From Pedobacter sp. KBW06 (GTDB lineage: Bacteria; Bacteroidota; Bacteroidia; Sphingobacteriales; Sphingobacteriaceae): DNA of 64,000 bases. The stretch spans positions 748,459-812,458 of the forward strand of contig NZ_QAJL01000004.1 in the NCBI RefSeq assembly GCF_003852525.1, given 5' to 3'. Of this stretch, positions 1 through 7,889 are shown in pieces (positions within the stretch are counted from its first letter, which is position 1; every line of letters begins with the position of its first letter). The notes beneath the pieces were generated by a model. The model ran no database searches and had not been told where the DNA came from. It saw only the letters and a list, made by a program, of their open reading frames with translations. A program made the translations under genes and the position numbers.

Positions 1-560
1 ATTTATCGAGTTACGCAAAAATCATCAATAAAAAACATTTTGAAAGGATTGAGGGTCTGATCGAAGATGCCTTAAGCAAAGGAGCTTCTATTCCTTTCGG
101 GGGTAAGAAAAACCCTTCCACTCAAACCATATATCCTGCAGTACTCACCGGACTTTCAGAGGAGTCGGAGATCATGAAAGAAGAAATTTTCGGACCTGTG
201 TTGCCCATCATCACCTATCAGACGACACAAGAGGCTATTGATCTTGTAAATAAAATGAGCAAACCCCTGGCCCTTTACATCTTCAGCAAAAACAAAAAGA
301 ATATCCACCAGATCATAAAGAATACCAGCGCGGGAGGAACCTGTGTAAATGATGTACTCATTCACATCAGCAATCCGAAATTACCCTTTGGCGGGGTAAA
401 TGCAAGCGGTATGGGAAGCTGTCACGGACAATTTGGATTCAAAACCTTTTCTCATGAAAGAGCCGTTGTTTTTCAATCCAGCCTGGATATGAGCAAGTTA
501 ATCTATCCACCTTATGAAAAGAAAGGTTGGGTGTTAAAATGGCTGAGAAAGCTCATGTAA
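1..560 (+). CDS. Aldehyde dehydrogenase, C-terminal part (5' end outside window)
   Basis: The open frame enters at the window edge (first full codon at position 3) and ends at the TAA at 558-560, about 185 codons. The visible part reads as the C-terminal half of an NAD(P)-dependent aldehyde dehydrogenase. It contains the EEIFGPVLPI motif, the NDVLIH segment and a GG-V-ASGMGSCHGQFGFKTFSH stretch, a pattern I associate with the class 3 (fatty or aromatic aldehyde) group. The nucleophilic Cys region should lie upstream, outside the window. The C-terminal tail is basic and hydrophobic, ending KWLRKLM. Substrate cannot be inferred. Family call is firm; subfamily is moderate. Confidence 0.9.
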   Translation, partial: LSSYAKIINKKHFERIEGLIEDALSKGASIPFGGKKNPSTQTIYPAVLTGLSEESEIMKEEIFGPVLPIITYQTTQEAIDLVNKMSKPLALYIFSKNKKNIHQIIKNTSAGGTCVNDVLIHISNPKLPFGGVNASGMGSCHGQFGFKTFSHERAVVFQSSLDMSKLIYPPYEKKGWVLKWLRKLM

Positions 561-572
561 GTATTTGTTTCC

Positions 573-1400
573 TTAACCAACCCTCACCGAAGTCATGGTT
601 AATGATCCTCCAACTGCCTTATCATTGAAAAGAGAAACGGCCTCCCGGTCATTTTTCAGCCCCAATGTATACATCAGGGGCAGGTAATGCTCAGGGGTTG
701 GAATGGCCAGCATGGCTTCCTTTCCTAAAGTCTGGTAAGCCATCAATGGCTGATGCAGGTTATTTAGAATCAGCGACTTAAATTTATCATTAATCTCCAA
801 TGCCCAGTCATAACCACCTCCATTGATCATCTCCCAGCTCATCATCCTAAGGTTATGGACCATATTTCCGCTTCCAAGGATCAATACTCCTTTTCTTCTC
901 AAGTCATACAGCTCCTTTGCAAGATCGTAGTGATACCTGGCATCTTTTGTATAATCGATGCTCAGCTGAAGTACAGGAATGTTGGCCTCAGGATACATAT
1001 GTCGTACTACCGTCCATGCGCCATGATCCAGGCCCCAATCGTGGTCTAAACCTACATCAGCACTATGGATCAGCTTTTTCGTTTCCAGTGCCAATTCAAC
1101 ATTTCCGGGCGCCGGGTATTCCACATCAAATAAAGCCTTTGGAAATCCGCCGAAATCATGGATCGTTTTCGGAAAATCCATTGCCGTAATGTGTGTTCCC
1201 CTGGTAAACCAATGTGCAGAAACAACAATGACCGCTGTAGGGACAGGAATATCTTTGGCCACTGCCGCCCATTGCGCACTGAATTCATTGTCTTCGATCC
1301 CGTTCATAGGTGAACCATGACCAACAAATAAAACAGGCATTAAATAATCCTGAAACGGCAGATTCTGACTAAAAGTCCTGAATTGAGTTAAGTTTGACAT
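573..1400 (-). CDS. ygiD: Extradiol ring-cleavage dioxygenase, YgiD/DODA type
   Basis: A 275-residue protein of the class III extradiol dioxygenase (LigB) family. Members such as YgiD open the aromatic ring of catechols like L-DOPA using a single metal ion. The family signatures VLFVGHGSPMN near residue 25, VSAHWFTRG near residue 60 and LDHGAWTVVRHMYP near residue 120 supply the expected histidines. Length matches YgiD (about 260-270 residues) with a short N-terminal extension. An internal Met just before PVLFVGHGSP could be an alternative start. It is convergent with the aldehyde dehydrogenase and 87 bp from yceI, with no clear operon partner. The natural substrate is unknown. Confidence 0.88.
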   Translation of the reverse strand: MSNLTQFRTFSQNLPFQDYLMPVLFVGHGSPMNGIEDNEFSAQWAAVAKDIPVPTAVIVVSAHWFTRGTHITAMDFPKTIHDFGGFPKALFDVEYPAPGNVELALETKKLIHSADVGLDHDWGLDHGAWTVVRHMYPEANIPVLQLSIDYTKDARYHYDLAKELYDLRRKGVLILGSGNMVHNLRMMSWEMINGGGYDWALEINDKFKSLILNNLHQPLMAYQTLGKEAMLAIPTPEHYLPLMYTLGLKNDREAVSLFNDKAVGGSLTMTSVRVG

Positions 1401-1487
1401 GAGGATTGCTGGGATTAAAATGAGGTTTGGGTATTTCTAAACACGAGCGCTTAGCCCTGCCCAAACCTTATTTAAGATAGGAACTGA

Positions 1488-2060
1488 TTATTTTGCCTGG
1501 GCAAATTCAAGATTTAAAGAAATTTTAATGTCTTTACCTACGCCCATACCTGTCGGATCAAACTTGATGTTATAGTCCAACCTGTTAATGGTTGTATTTG
1601 CGGAAAATCCAGCCTTGGTATTTCCTTGCTGATCTTTTGCCGTTCCACCAAAAACAACGTTAAATTTCACCTCTTTAGTCACATCACGAATGGTTAGCTT
1701 TCCGTTCAGTTCATAGTTATTTCCTTTAAGTTTTTTGAAAGAAGTGCTTTCAAAAGTCATTTTTGGATACTTTTCAGCATTAAAGAAGTCGTCTGTTTTC
1801 AAATGGTTATCACGAGGCTCTACACGTGTATCCACACTGTTTACGTCAACTGTAAAATTAATTTTAGCATCTGTTAAGTCTGCTTTGGCCGCTTCTACAG
1901 CTCCATCAAATTTATTGAATGAACCGTCTACAAAAGAGATTCCCATGTGTCTTACGGAGAAATTCACGAAAGAGTGCATTGGATCAACCGTCCATTTGGT
2001 TTGTGCGAAAGACGCAGCGCTGATTGAAATCGCAACCAGGAATAAAAATACCTTTTTCAT
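1488..2060 (-). CDS. YceI-family periplasmic lipid-binding protein
   Basis: A 190-residue secreted protein with a clear signal peptide (MKKVFLFLVAISISAASFAQ). The mature part begins TKWTVDPMHSFVNFSVRHMG, the standard YceI opening. YceI proteins form a lipocalin-like beta barrel that binds isoprenoid or other lipids. Later motifs typical of the family are SVDTRVEPRDNHLKTDDFF and LNGKLTIRDVTKEV. Length fits the family. It is a single gene between convergent-side ygiD and an upstream envelope operon, with a candidate promoter directly upstream. The bound ligand and role are not predictable from sequence. Confidence 0.93.
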   Translation of the reverse strand: MKKVFLFLVAISISAASFAQTKWTVDPMHSFVNFSVRHMGISFVDGSFNKFDGAVEAAKADLTDAKINFTVDVNSVDTRVEPRDNHLKTDDFFNAEKYPKMTFESTSFKKLKGNNYELNGKLTIRDVTKEVKFNVVFGGTAKDQQGNTKAGFSANTTINRLDYNIKFDPTGMGVGKDIKISLNLEFAQAK

Positions 2061-2082
2061 AATTTTATTTGTTAATGATTTA

Positions 2083-2090
2083 CAAATCTA
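2083..2090 (-). promoter_or_regulatory. Candidate -7 promoter element for yceI
   Basis: On the minus strand this reads TAGATTTG, an exact match to the Bacteroidota -7 consensus TAnnTTTG. It lies 22 bp before the yceI start codon. No convincing TTTG -33 box is seen at the usual 17-23 bp spacing, so the call is tentative. Confidence 0.4.
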
Positions 2091-2143
2091 TAACGAATAA
2101 GACCGATGATTGTTGATGTATGATAAGAAATAAGCAAAACCCC

Positions 2144-2956
2144 TTAGTTCAGCACATTGAAGAAGTTAAATTCAACTCTTGCCAGGTACATATTCTTCGT
2201 ATACCTGTTCGCCATATTCCCTGCAACCTCAAAGCGATACCCCAGGTCAATTCGGGTCCTGCTGTTGAGCACCACCTGAATTGCAGGTGCAAGATCCAGA
2301 TAGGAACGTCCATTCTCAGGATTGGTTTTACCCAATACCTCGAAATACAGGTTCAGGTTTGGCTGGTTATAATTCTTGTAAACAAAAGGCAGCATCAGAT
2401 ATCCTGAGGATAAGCTATAGCCCAGCATCTGATCCGGCTTAGGCATCCCTGTCAGTTGTTTGCTGCTGCGTTCAAAAGCCTTTGAATAGCTCAATGTTGC
2501 CGATAAAGCCAGTTTATGCAATAACTGAGTAAAGATCAATCCTCCCTGCAAGCCACTGTTGTCTCCTTCAAGATTGATGTCTTCGGTATAGGTTGGCCTG
2601 CTGCTGCTGCTGATCCGCGCAAACGCTGCTGCGCGGAAATGACTTTTCACATCATCAACAGACAAAAACCGGTACTTGCCATATAAGCTTGCGCCCTCGG
2701 CTTTATAGCCCCCATCCATATCAGAGAAAAATCCCTGTACGTGGATCATCAGGTTTTTATTAAAGCCGATCATCATCTCCGGAATCGTTCTTGTCGCAAA
2801 TTTCGGATTAAAGACCCCTTCGTTTGTTAATCTTACACCAATCGACTTTGCAGGCATATTGCTGGCTGGTTCGGAGAACACATAGAGCTCCTGCGATTGT
2901 GCAGTAGTCCCCACAGCCATGGCTATGGGGATCAGTAATAATTTAAGCAACTTCAT
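2144..2956 (-). CDS. Predicted outer membrane beta-barrel protein of metal-related module
   Basis: A 270-residue protein with signal peptide (cleavage after about residue 20, GTTAQSQ). The rest is alternating beta-strand sequence with aromatic ends, finishing with the strand VEFNFFNVLN, which ends in Asn rather than the classic aromatic. I do not recognise a named family; it resembles small barrels annotated as transporter-like in Bacteroidota. It begins 7 bp after the HMA-domain gene and is the third gene of an apparent three-gene operon with that gene and the HYC_CC_PP gene, which suggests a role in metal (perhaps copper) handling at the envelope. The function is inferred from context only. 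Confidence 0.75.
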   Translation of the reverse strand: MKLLKLLLIPIAMAVGTTAQSQELYVFSEPASNMPAKSIGVRLTNEGVFNPKFATRTIPEMMIGFNKNLMIHVQGFFSDMDGGYKAEGASLYGKYRFLSVDDVKSHFRAAAFARISSSSRPTYTEDINLEGDNSGLQGGLIFTQLLHKLALSATLSYSKAFERSSKQLTGMPKPDQMLGYSLSSGYLMLPFVYKNYNQPNLNLYFEVLGKTNPENGRSYLDLAPAIQVVLNSRTRIDLGYRFEVAGNMANRYTKNMYLARVEFNFFNVLN

Positions 2957-2963
2957 AAGAACC

Positions 2964-3500
2964 TTAAATGCTCAGGTGATAAATGCGGGTTTTCTTGCCG
3001 TTTACCAGTCCTGAACCATCGGCATAAGAAGTAGATTTAAGCTGTGCTGCCTTTTTCTTAAAAGAGGATCCGGAGATAAAGTTCTTGTCCACTACGCTGG
3101 CCTTTACGGCGCCGTTTAAAGTCTGGCTTTTTGCGTTTAAAAACTGATAAACATTAGTTCCAGCCACAGCAAGTCCCTGATCGTCTATTTTGGTATTGTT
3201 AAAATTGAACACAGCAGTCAGGTTCCCAATGGAAAATCCTGCATCTTCCACTTTTTTCCTGATCTGGTCGATATTTACGGCCTTATCTTTCTTAAACGTG
3301 ATTGCAAACAGGTTTTTGTTTAAATCCGGTGTAATTGTACCTACAAAGTCAAGGGTTTTTAAAGACTTTTCTGTGGCCTGTGAGCACATCGAACAGGTTA
3401 ACCCTGTTACCTGAAGTTCTGCAGAAGAGATTTGTTGTGCAGAAACTTTGCCTGCAAATAAAACAATGGAAAGTATGATTAAATTTTTGATCGTATTCAT
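2964..3500 (-). CDS. Secreted heavy-metal-associated (HMA) domain protein
   Basis: A 178-residue protein starting MNTIKNLIILSIVLFAG with a signal peptide ending near AQQ. A longer frame exists upstream, but it overlaps the preceding gene's 3' end and lacks coding character, so the ATG at 3500 is preferred because a signal peptide follows. Residues about 25-95 form an HMA fold with VTGLTCSMCSQATEKSL: a CxxC metal site following GLT, where the usual motif is GMxCxxC. The C-terminal 80 residues (NNTKIDDQGLAVAG onward) are a second, unrecognised domain. A secreted HMA protein is consistent with periplasmic Cu(I)/Zn(II) binding. It lies between the HYC_CC_PP and beta-barrel genes. Confidence 0.8.
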   Translation of the reverse strand: MNTIKNLIILSIVLFAGKVSAQQISSAELQVTGLTCSMCSQATEKSLKTLDFVGTITPDLNKNLFAITFKKDKAVNIDQIRKKVEDAGFSIGNLTAVFNFNNTKIDDQGLAVAGTNVYQFLNAKSQTLNGAVKASVVDKNFISGSSFKKKAAQLKSTSYADGSGLVNGKKTRIYHLSI

Positions 3501-3600
3501 GAGGATATAATTTATGTTTTTGTTAGACATCTGACGCAATAACGCATACGTCAAAACCATCACAGGGATTCCCTGCAACGGTAAATAAATTATTCCTGGA

Positions 3601-3999
3601 TTAATTTCTGAAAATGCAGTTGAAGGCGTGGAGGGAGAGCACTGATGAAAGCGGCGGAGCCTTATTCTCAGCTTTACTAAACAAATTTGGCAAGATGACA
3701 TGGAGTGCATCTGAAATCAGAGGCCCTAAAAACAGCTCCAGGCTAAAATCCTTAGGTACTGCAACTTTAACCCCGGCTTCGTGGCTATCTTTAACTTTAG
3801 CCTCTACAGCGGTATCTTTACAGCAGCTGCTGCTTTTCTTCATTTTTTCTGCTCCTTTACAAGCGCCGCATTTTGCGGTTTCTGTAAAGCGGACGGAAGA
3901 AAGCTTGCCCCCACAAAAGTGCATATTCAATGCAATCCCGATGATACTCATCAGGTAAAATGCACATAAGCCCAGTGTAAGTTTTTGTCGCAGTTTCAT
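3601..3999 (-). CDS. HYC_CC_PP-type small envelope protein
   Basis: A 132-residue protein with an N-terminal hydrophobic segment (residues about 6-26), then NMHFCGGKL, a Cys-rich part (KCGACKGAEKMKKSSSCCKD) and a downstream APPL. This matches the Bacteroidota family named HYC_CC_PP for its H-[YF]-C, CC and PP motifs. The seven cysteines just outside the membrane anchor could bind metal. The family has no established function that I know of. It is first in a likely operon with the HMA protein and a beta-barrel protein, 100 bp upstream of the HMA gene. Confidence 0.8.
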   Translation of the reverse strand: MKLRQKLTLGLCAFYLMSIIGIALNMHFCGGKLSSVRFTETAKCGACKGAEKMKKSSSCCKDTAVEAKVKDSHEAGVKVAVPKDFSLELFLGPLISDALHVILPNLFSKAENKAPPLSSVLSLHAFNCIFRN

Positions 4000-4006
4000 C
4001 TTTTCA

Positions 4007-4014
4007 CAAAATTA
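4007..4014 (-). promoter_or_regulatory. Candidate -7 promoter element of the HYC_CC_PP/HMA operon
   Basis: The minus strand reads TAATTTTG, matching TAnnTTTG, and lies only 7 bp from the ATG at 3999. If it is used, the transcript would be nearly leaderless. No clear -33 box is visible. Confidence 0.35.
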
Positions 4015-4093
4015 CGCATAATTGTATGATAAAACGACTCGCCCTTTTAATAAAGCAGATTTCCCTTAACTTAGCCCTAAATATCATTAGATA

Positions 4094-4822
4094 ATGAAGA
4101 AATTTTATACCCTAATCCTTTGTTTATGCTTTAGTGTGACCTTTGCCGCAAAGCCAAAACATCAATATGTAAGAATAAAAACAGATCTGGGAGAATGCAT
4201 TGTTATGCTCTACAATGAAACTCCCCTACACCGGGACAACTTCCTGAAACTCACAAAAAAACGAATCTACGACGGGACCTTGTTTCACCGGGTGATCAGG
4301 GACTTCATGATCCAGGGAGGAGATCCTGATTCCAAAAATGCAAAACCTGGTGAACAGTTAGGTAACGGGACCGTAGGTTATACCGTTCCGGCTGAGTTTC
4401 GCGACAGTCTTTTTCATAAAAAGGGAGTCCTCGCAGCCGCCAGAGACAACAATCCTGAAAAAGCATCCAGTGGTAGTCAGTTCTACCTTGTTCAGGGGAA
4501 AAAATTCACAGACGAACAGCTTGATAACGTAGAAACAAACCGCTTAAAATCCAAAATCCCCTCCTATCAGCGGGAGGTTTACAAAACCATTGGCGGAACT
4601 CCACATCTGGACAGAACGTATACCGTTTATGGAGAAGTTGTTCAGGGCATTGAAATGATCGATAAGATTGCAGAACTGGCTAAGGACAGCAATGACCGTC
4701 CGCTTAACGATGTAAGCATGACCGTTACCATTTTAAAACGCCGTGAAGCAAAAAGACTGGAGAAAGAACTCCGGACTGCGGCGGCAAATAATCATCCTTC
4801 GGAAAATACCATCAGCCAATAA
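4094..4822 (+). CDS. Secreted cyclophilin-type peptidyl-prolyl cis-trans isomerase
   Basis: A 242-residue cyclophilin with an N-terminal signal peptide (MKKFYTLILCLCFSVTFAA), so it probably acts in the periplasm. Catalytic-fold motifs are present: LYNETPLHRDNFLKL, GTLFHRVIRDFMIQGGDP (with the conserved Phe-x-x-x-Arg), SSGSQFYLVQGK and YGEVVQGIEMIDKIA. An insert around residues 140-175 (KKFTDEQLDNVETNRLKSK) is common in Bacteroidota homologues. The C-terminus is a charged tail. The downstream exonuclease III starts 31 bp later on the same strand and could be cotranscribed, although there is no obvious functional link. Confidence 0.93.
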   Translation: MKKFYTLILCLCFSVTFAAKPKHQYVRIKTDLGECIVMLYNETPLHRDNFLKLTKKRIYDGTLFHRVIRDFMIQGGDPDSKNAKPGEQLGNGTVGYTVPAEFRDSLFHKKGVLAAARDNNPEKASSGSQFYLVQGKKFTDEQLDNVETNRLKSKIPSYQREVYKTIGGTPHLDRTYTVYGEVVQGIEMIDKIAELAKDSNDRPLNDVSMTVTILKRREAKRLEKELRTAAANNHPSENTISQ

Positions 4823-4853
4823 CAAACTGGCTCATCACCATAAAAAAACACGA

Positions 4854-5624
4854 ATGAAAATCATATCCTATAACGTCAATGGCATCCGTTCTGCGACGAC
4901 AAAAAATTTTATCGGCTGGTTACAAACTACCGATGCTGACCTGGTTTGCCTGCAGGAAGTTAAAGCGCTGCCTTCACAGATTCCAGAGATTATCGTCTTA
5001 ATTGAACAACTTGGTTATCACCATTACTGGTTCCCTGCAGAGAAAAAAGGATATAGCGGCGTAGCTATTTTCAGTAAAATAAAACCCAATCATGTAGAAT
5101 ATGGTTGCGGCGAAGAATGGATCGACAAAGAAGGCCGCGTTTTAAGAGCTGATTTTGACACTTTCTCCTTAATGAGCTTGTACATGCCATCCGGATCAAG
5201 CGGAGACGAGAGACAGGTTAAAAAATACGAATGCATGCGTTTTTTTGACACCTATATCGCCGATCTTCGTAAAGAGGTTCCAAACCTGATCATTTCCGGT
5301 GACTATAACATTTGCCATACAGCGATGGATATTCACAATCCAAAATCAAATGCCAATTCTTCGGGCTTTCTTCCGGAAGAAAGAGAATGGATGGAATTGT
5401 TCCTGAATAATGGTTTTATCGATACTTTCCGGCATTTTAATAAAGATCCTCACCATTATACCTGGTGGAGTTTCAGGGCAAATTCAAGAGCAAAGAACCT
5501 GGGCTGGCGTATCGATTATCATTTGGCGAGTCAGCCGATGCTGGAGCGCTTAAAAAATGTCAGCATTCTTGCCGATGCAGTTCATTCTGATCACTGCCCT
5601 ATCTTGTTAGAGCTAAATCCTTAA
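4854..5624 (+). CDS. xth: Exodeoxyribonuclease III
   Basis: A 256-residue AP endonuclease / 3'-5' exonuclease of the ExoIII/Xth family, acting in base excision repair. The start at MKIISYNVNGIRSA is chosen because it is the universal N-terminus of the family; the frame is open further upstream but overlaps the cyclophilin gene. Conserved catalytic motifs are CLQEVKA (metal-binding Glu), SGDYNICH (Asp/Asn), WRIDYHLAS and the terminal HSDHCPI (Asp-His pair). Length is close to that of other ExoIII proteins (about 255-268). It ends 3 bp before hutI. Confidence 0.95.
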   Translation: MKIISYNVNGIRSATTKNFIGWLQTTDADLVCLQEVKALPSQIPEIIVLIEQLGYHHYWFPAEKKGYSGVAIFSKIKPNHVEYGCGEEWIDKEGRVLRADFDTFSLMSLYMPSGSSGDERQVKKYECMRFFDTYIADLRKEVPNLIISGDYNICHTAMDIHNPKSNANSSGFLPEEREWMELFLNNGFIDTFRHFNKDPHHYTWWSFRANSRAKNLGWRIDYHLASQPMLERLKNVSILADAVHSDHCPILLELNP

Positions 5625-5627
5625 ATT

Positions 5628-6872
5628 ATGTCGTCACTTTTAATCACTCATATCGGAACCCTTGCCGGGCTTCATCCAAAGGAAACACTCCTCCTTAAAG
5701 GGAAAGAGATGGCCAGCCTGCCTCAGCTTCAAAATGCCTGGATCTTGTGCAAAGACGGTTTAATTGAAGATTTTGGAACGATGGACCAATTGCCGGAACA
5801 GCTCCCAAACGAACTGGAAAGTGTTTCTGCCAAAGGGGGTTTTGTACTCCCTTCCTGGTGCGATTCACATAGCCATATTGTCTTTGCCGCTCCGCGGGAA
5901 GAAGAGTTTGTAATGAAAATTGCAGGTAAAAGCTATGAGGAGATTGCCGCTGCCGGTGGTGGAATTCTAAATTCTGCAGGAAAACTTCAAAAAGCCACAG
6001 AAGAGGAATTGTTTGAAACTGCCGCGCTACGGTTAAACGATATGATCAAACAGGGAACAGGTGCCCTGGAGGTCAAAAGCGGGTATGGCCTTTCCCTGGA
6101 AAGCGAATTAAAAATGCTGCGGGTAATCCGCAGGTTAAAAGAAAGCTTTCCAATCCCTATTAAAGCTTCATTTTTAGCGGCTCATGCTTTTCCATTAGCC
6201 TATAAAAATGACCATGCCGGCTATATTTCCCTCATTATCGACGAAATGTTGCCACAAATCGCAGCAGAAGGCCTGGCAGATTACATGGATGCATTCTGTG
6301 AACAGGGCTTTTTCTCTGTTGAAGAAACCGATCAATTGCTGAGCGCCGCCGCAAAATATGGATTGCGCCCTAAAATACATGCCAACCAGCTTTCTGTATC
6401 CGGAGGAGTTCAGATTGGCGTAAAACATCAGGCGGTTTCTGTAGACCACCTGGAAGCAACAGATGAGGCCGCGATCGCGGCTTTAGCAGATGGCCAAACC
6501 ATTGCAACACTATTACCGTCCTGCTCTTTTTACCTGGGCATTCCTTTTGCAAATGCCAGGGCATTGATCCAATCCAATGTTCCTGTTGCCTTAGCCACAG
6601 ATTACAACCCAGGCTCTACCCCTTCAGGAAATATGAATTTTGTGGTTTCCCTTGGTTGTATCAAGTTAAAAATGTTGCCGGAAGAGGCGATCAATGCCTG
6701 TACCTTAAACGGAGCCGCGGCAATGCAGCTAAGCGAACAAACCGGAAGTATTGCAAAGGGAAAGCGGGCAAATCTGTTGATCACCAGGCCAATGTCTTCT
6801 CTTGCCTACCTGCCTTACAGCTTTGGTCAATCGCAAATTGAAACCATTATTTTAAACGGTAAGGTTCAATAA
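5628..6872 (+). CDS. hutI: Imidazolonepropionase
   Basis: A 414-residue amidohydrolase that hydrolyses 4-imidazolone-5-propanoate to N-formimidoyl-L-glutamate in histidine degradation. Metal-binding motifs are seen: CDSHSHIVFA (HxH, residues about 83-90), AAHAFP, IHANQLS and ATDYNPGS, with the last Asp being the catalytic metal ligand. Length fits HutI (about 405-420). Its stop overlaps the start of the next gene by one base, so translational coupling with hutG is likely. Histidine ammonia-lyase and urocanase genes are not in the window. Confidence 0.95.
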   Translation: MSSLLITHIGTLAGLHPKETLLLKGKEMASLPQLQNAWILCKDGLIEDFGTMDQLPEQLPNELESVSAKGGFVLPSWCDSHSHIVFAAPREEEFVMKIAGKSYEEIAAAGGGILNSAGKLQKATEEELFETAALRLNDMIKQGTGALEVKSGYGLSLESELKMLRVIRRLKESFPIPIKASFLAAHAFPLAYKNDHAGYISLIIDEMLPQIAAEGLADYMDAFCEQGFFSVEETDQLLSAAAKYGLRPKIHANQLSVSGGVQIGVKHQAVSVDHLEATDEAAIAALADGQTIATLLPSCSFYLGIPFANARALIQSNVPVALATDYNPGSTPSGNMNFVVSLGCIKLKMLPEEAINACTLNGAAAMQLSEQTGSIAKGKRANLLITRPMSSLAYLPYSFGQSQIETIILNGKVQ

Positions 6873-7843
6873 TGGAGGGGCTGAAAATATACGGAAAAGA
6901 AGACATCATGGCCCTGACAAGCTTACGTGAGGGAGAAACCAAGTTCGGTGAACGGGTGCAGGTCATTTCTGCGTTGGAACAACTCAAGGCCTCCACAGCG
7001 CGTTTTGTATTATTGGGGATTCCCGAAGACATTGGCGTAAGGGCAAATCAGGGGATCGGTGGAGCTGCCACGGCCTGGATCCCTGCACTTAAAGCGTTAT
7101 TAAATACCCAGAGCACCTCTTTTTTAACCGGTTCGGAATTATTGGTCCTCGGGCATTTCCATTTTCAGGAACCAGCAGAATCAGACATCCAGGCCCTGCA
7201 GGGAGCTGTTGTTCAAATCGATGAACAGGTATACCCGGTCATCAGAGAGATCATTGAAGCCGGTAAAGTTCCCATTGTAATTGGGGGAGGACACAACAAT
7301 GCTTATCCCATCATCAAAGGTCTTTCCCTTGCGCTTCAGAAGCCCATCGATGTGTTGAATATTGATGCACATGCCGATTTGAGACCCGCCAATGGCAGAC
7401 ATAGCGGAAATGGGTTCAGCTATGCAATTAAAAATGGTTTCCTCAGGAAATATGCCATTTTTGGACTCCACCAGAATTACAACAACACTGGCATTCTTGA
7501 ACAAATCAGCGAAAATCCAAATATCGATGCCCTCTTTTTCGATGACTTGTTAAAAAATAATCAACCGTTGCCAGAGCAACTTCAGCCCCTGCTGAAAAAC
7601 CTGGCAAACGAAACCGGATTAGAAATTGACCTTGACTGCATAGAAAACCTCTTATCCAGTGCATTTACTCCCTCAGGATTCAATATTAATGAGATCCGCA
7701 GGATAATCCTCAGTATGGAGAAGAAACTCGCTTACATGCACCTTTGTGAAGGCGCTGTCCTTCTTAACGACGGCAGACAGAGTGCCGGAACCGCGAAAGC
7801 GATCGCTTACCTCGTTACCGATTTTATCAAGGCACAAAAATAA
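6872..7843 (+). CDS. hutG: Formimidoylglutamase (arginase/ureohydrolase family)
   Basis: A 323-residue ureohydrolase-fold enzyme. Mn-binding motifs are GGGHNNAYP, NIDAHADLRP and EIDLDCIENL, corresponding to the GGxH, DxHxD and DxDxxD signatures of arginases. Tight coupling with hutI (one-base overlap) identifies it as the next histidine-degradation step, hydrolysis of N-formimidoyl-glutamate to glutamate and formamide. The third motif departs from the classic SxDxDxxDPxxAPG of arginase, as expected for the formimidoylglutamase branch. A strong terminator-like hairpin follows immediately. Confidence 0.88.
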   Translation: MEGLKIYGKEDIMALTSLREGETKFGERVQVISALEQLKASTARFVLLGIPEDIGVRANQGIGGAATAWIPALKALLNTQSTSFLTGSELLVLGHFHFQEPAESDIQALQGAVVQIDEQVYPVIREIIEAGKVPIVIGGGHNNAYPIIKGLSLALQKPIDVLNIDAHADLRPANGRHSGNGFSYAIKNGFLRKYAIFGLHQNYNNTGILEQISENPNIDALFFDDLLKNNQPLPEQLQPLLKNLANETGLEIDLDCIENLLSSAFTPSGFNINEIRRIILSMEKKLAYMHLCEGAVLLNDGRQSAGTAKAIAYLVTDFIKAQK

Positions 7844-7847
7844 AAAA

Positions 7848-7870
7848 GGGGACTGTCCCAGACAGCCCCC
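7848..7870. terminator. Hairpin between convergent hutG and ompA-like genes
   Basis: GGGG-A-CTGTC pairs with GACAG-C-CCCC around a 3-nt CCA loop, with one A/C mismatch. An A-run at 7842-7847 gives a U-tract for transcripts of the minus strand; no long T-run follows on the plus strand. It lies between two convergent stop codons 46 bp apart. Confidence 0.6.
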
Positions 7871-7889
7871 ATTGCAAAACTCCCCCATA

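Noticed and set aside
3501..3710. Upstream extension of the HMA gene
   Set aside because: It overlaps the HYC_CC_PP gene end and lacks coding character, and a signal peptide begins at the internal ATG at 3500.
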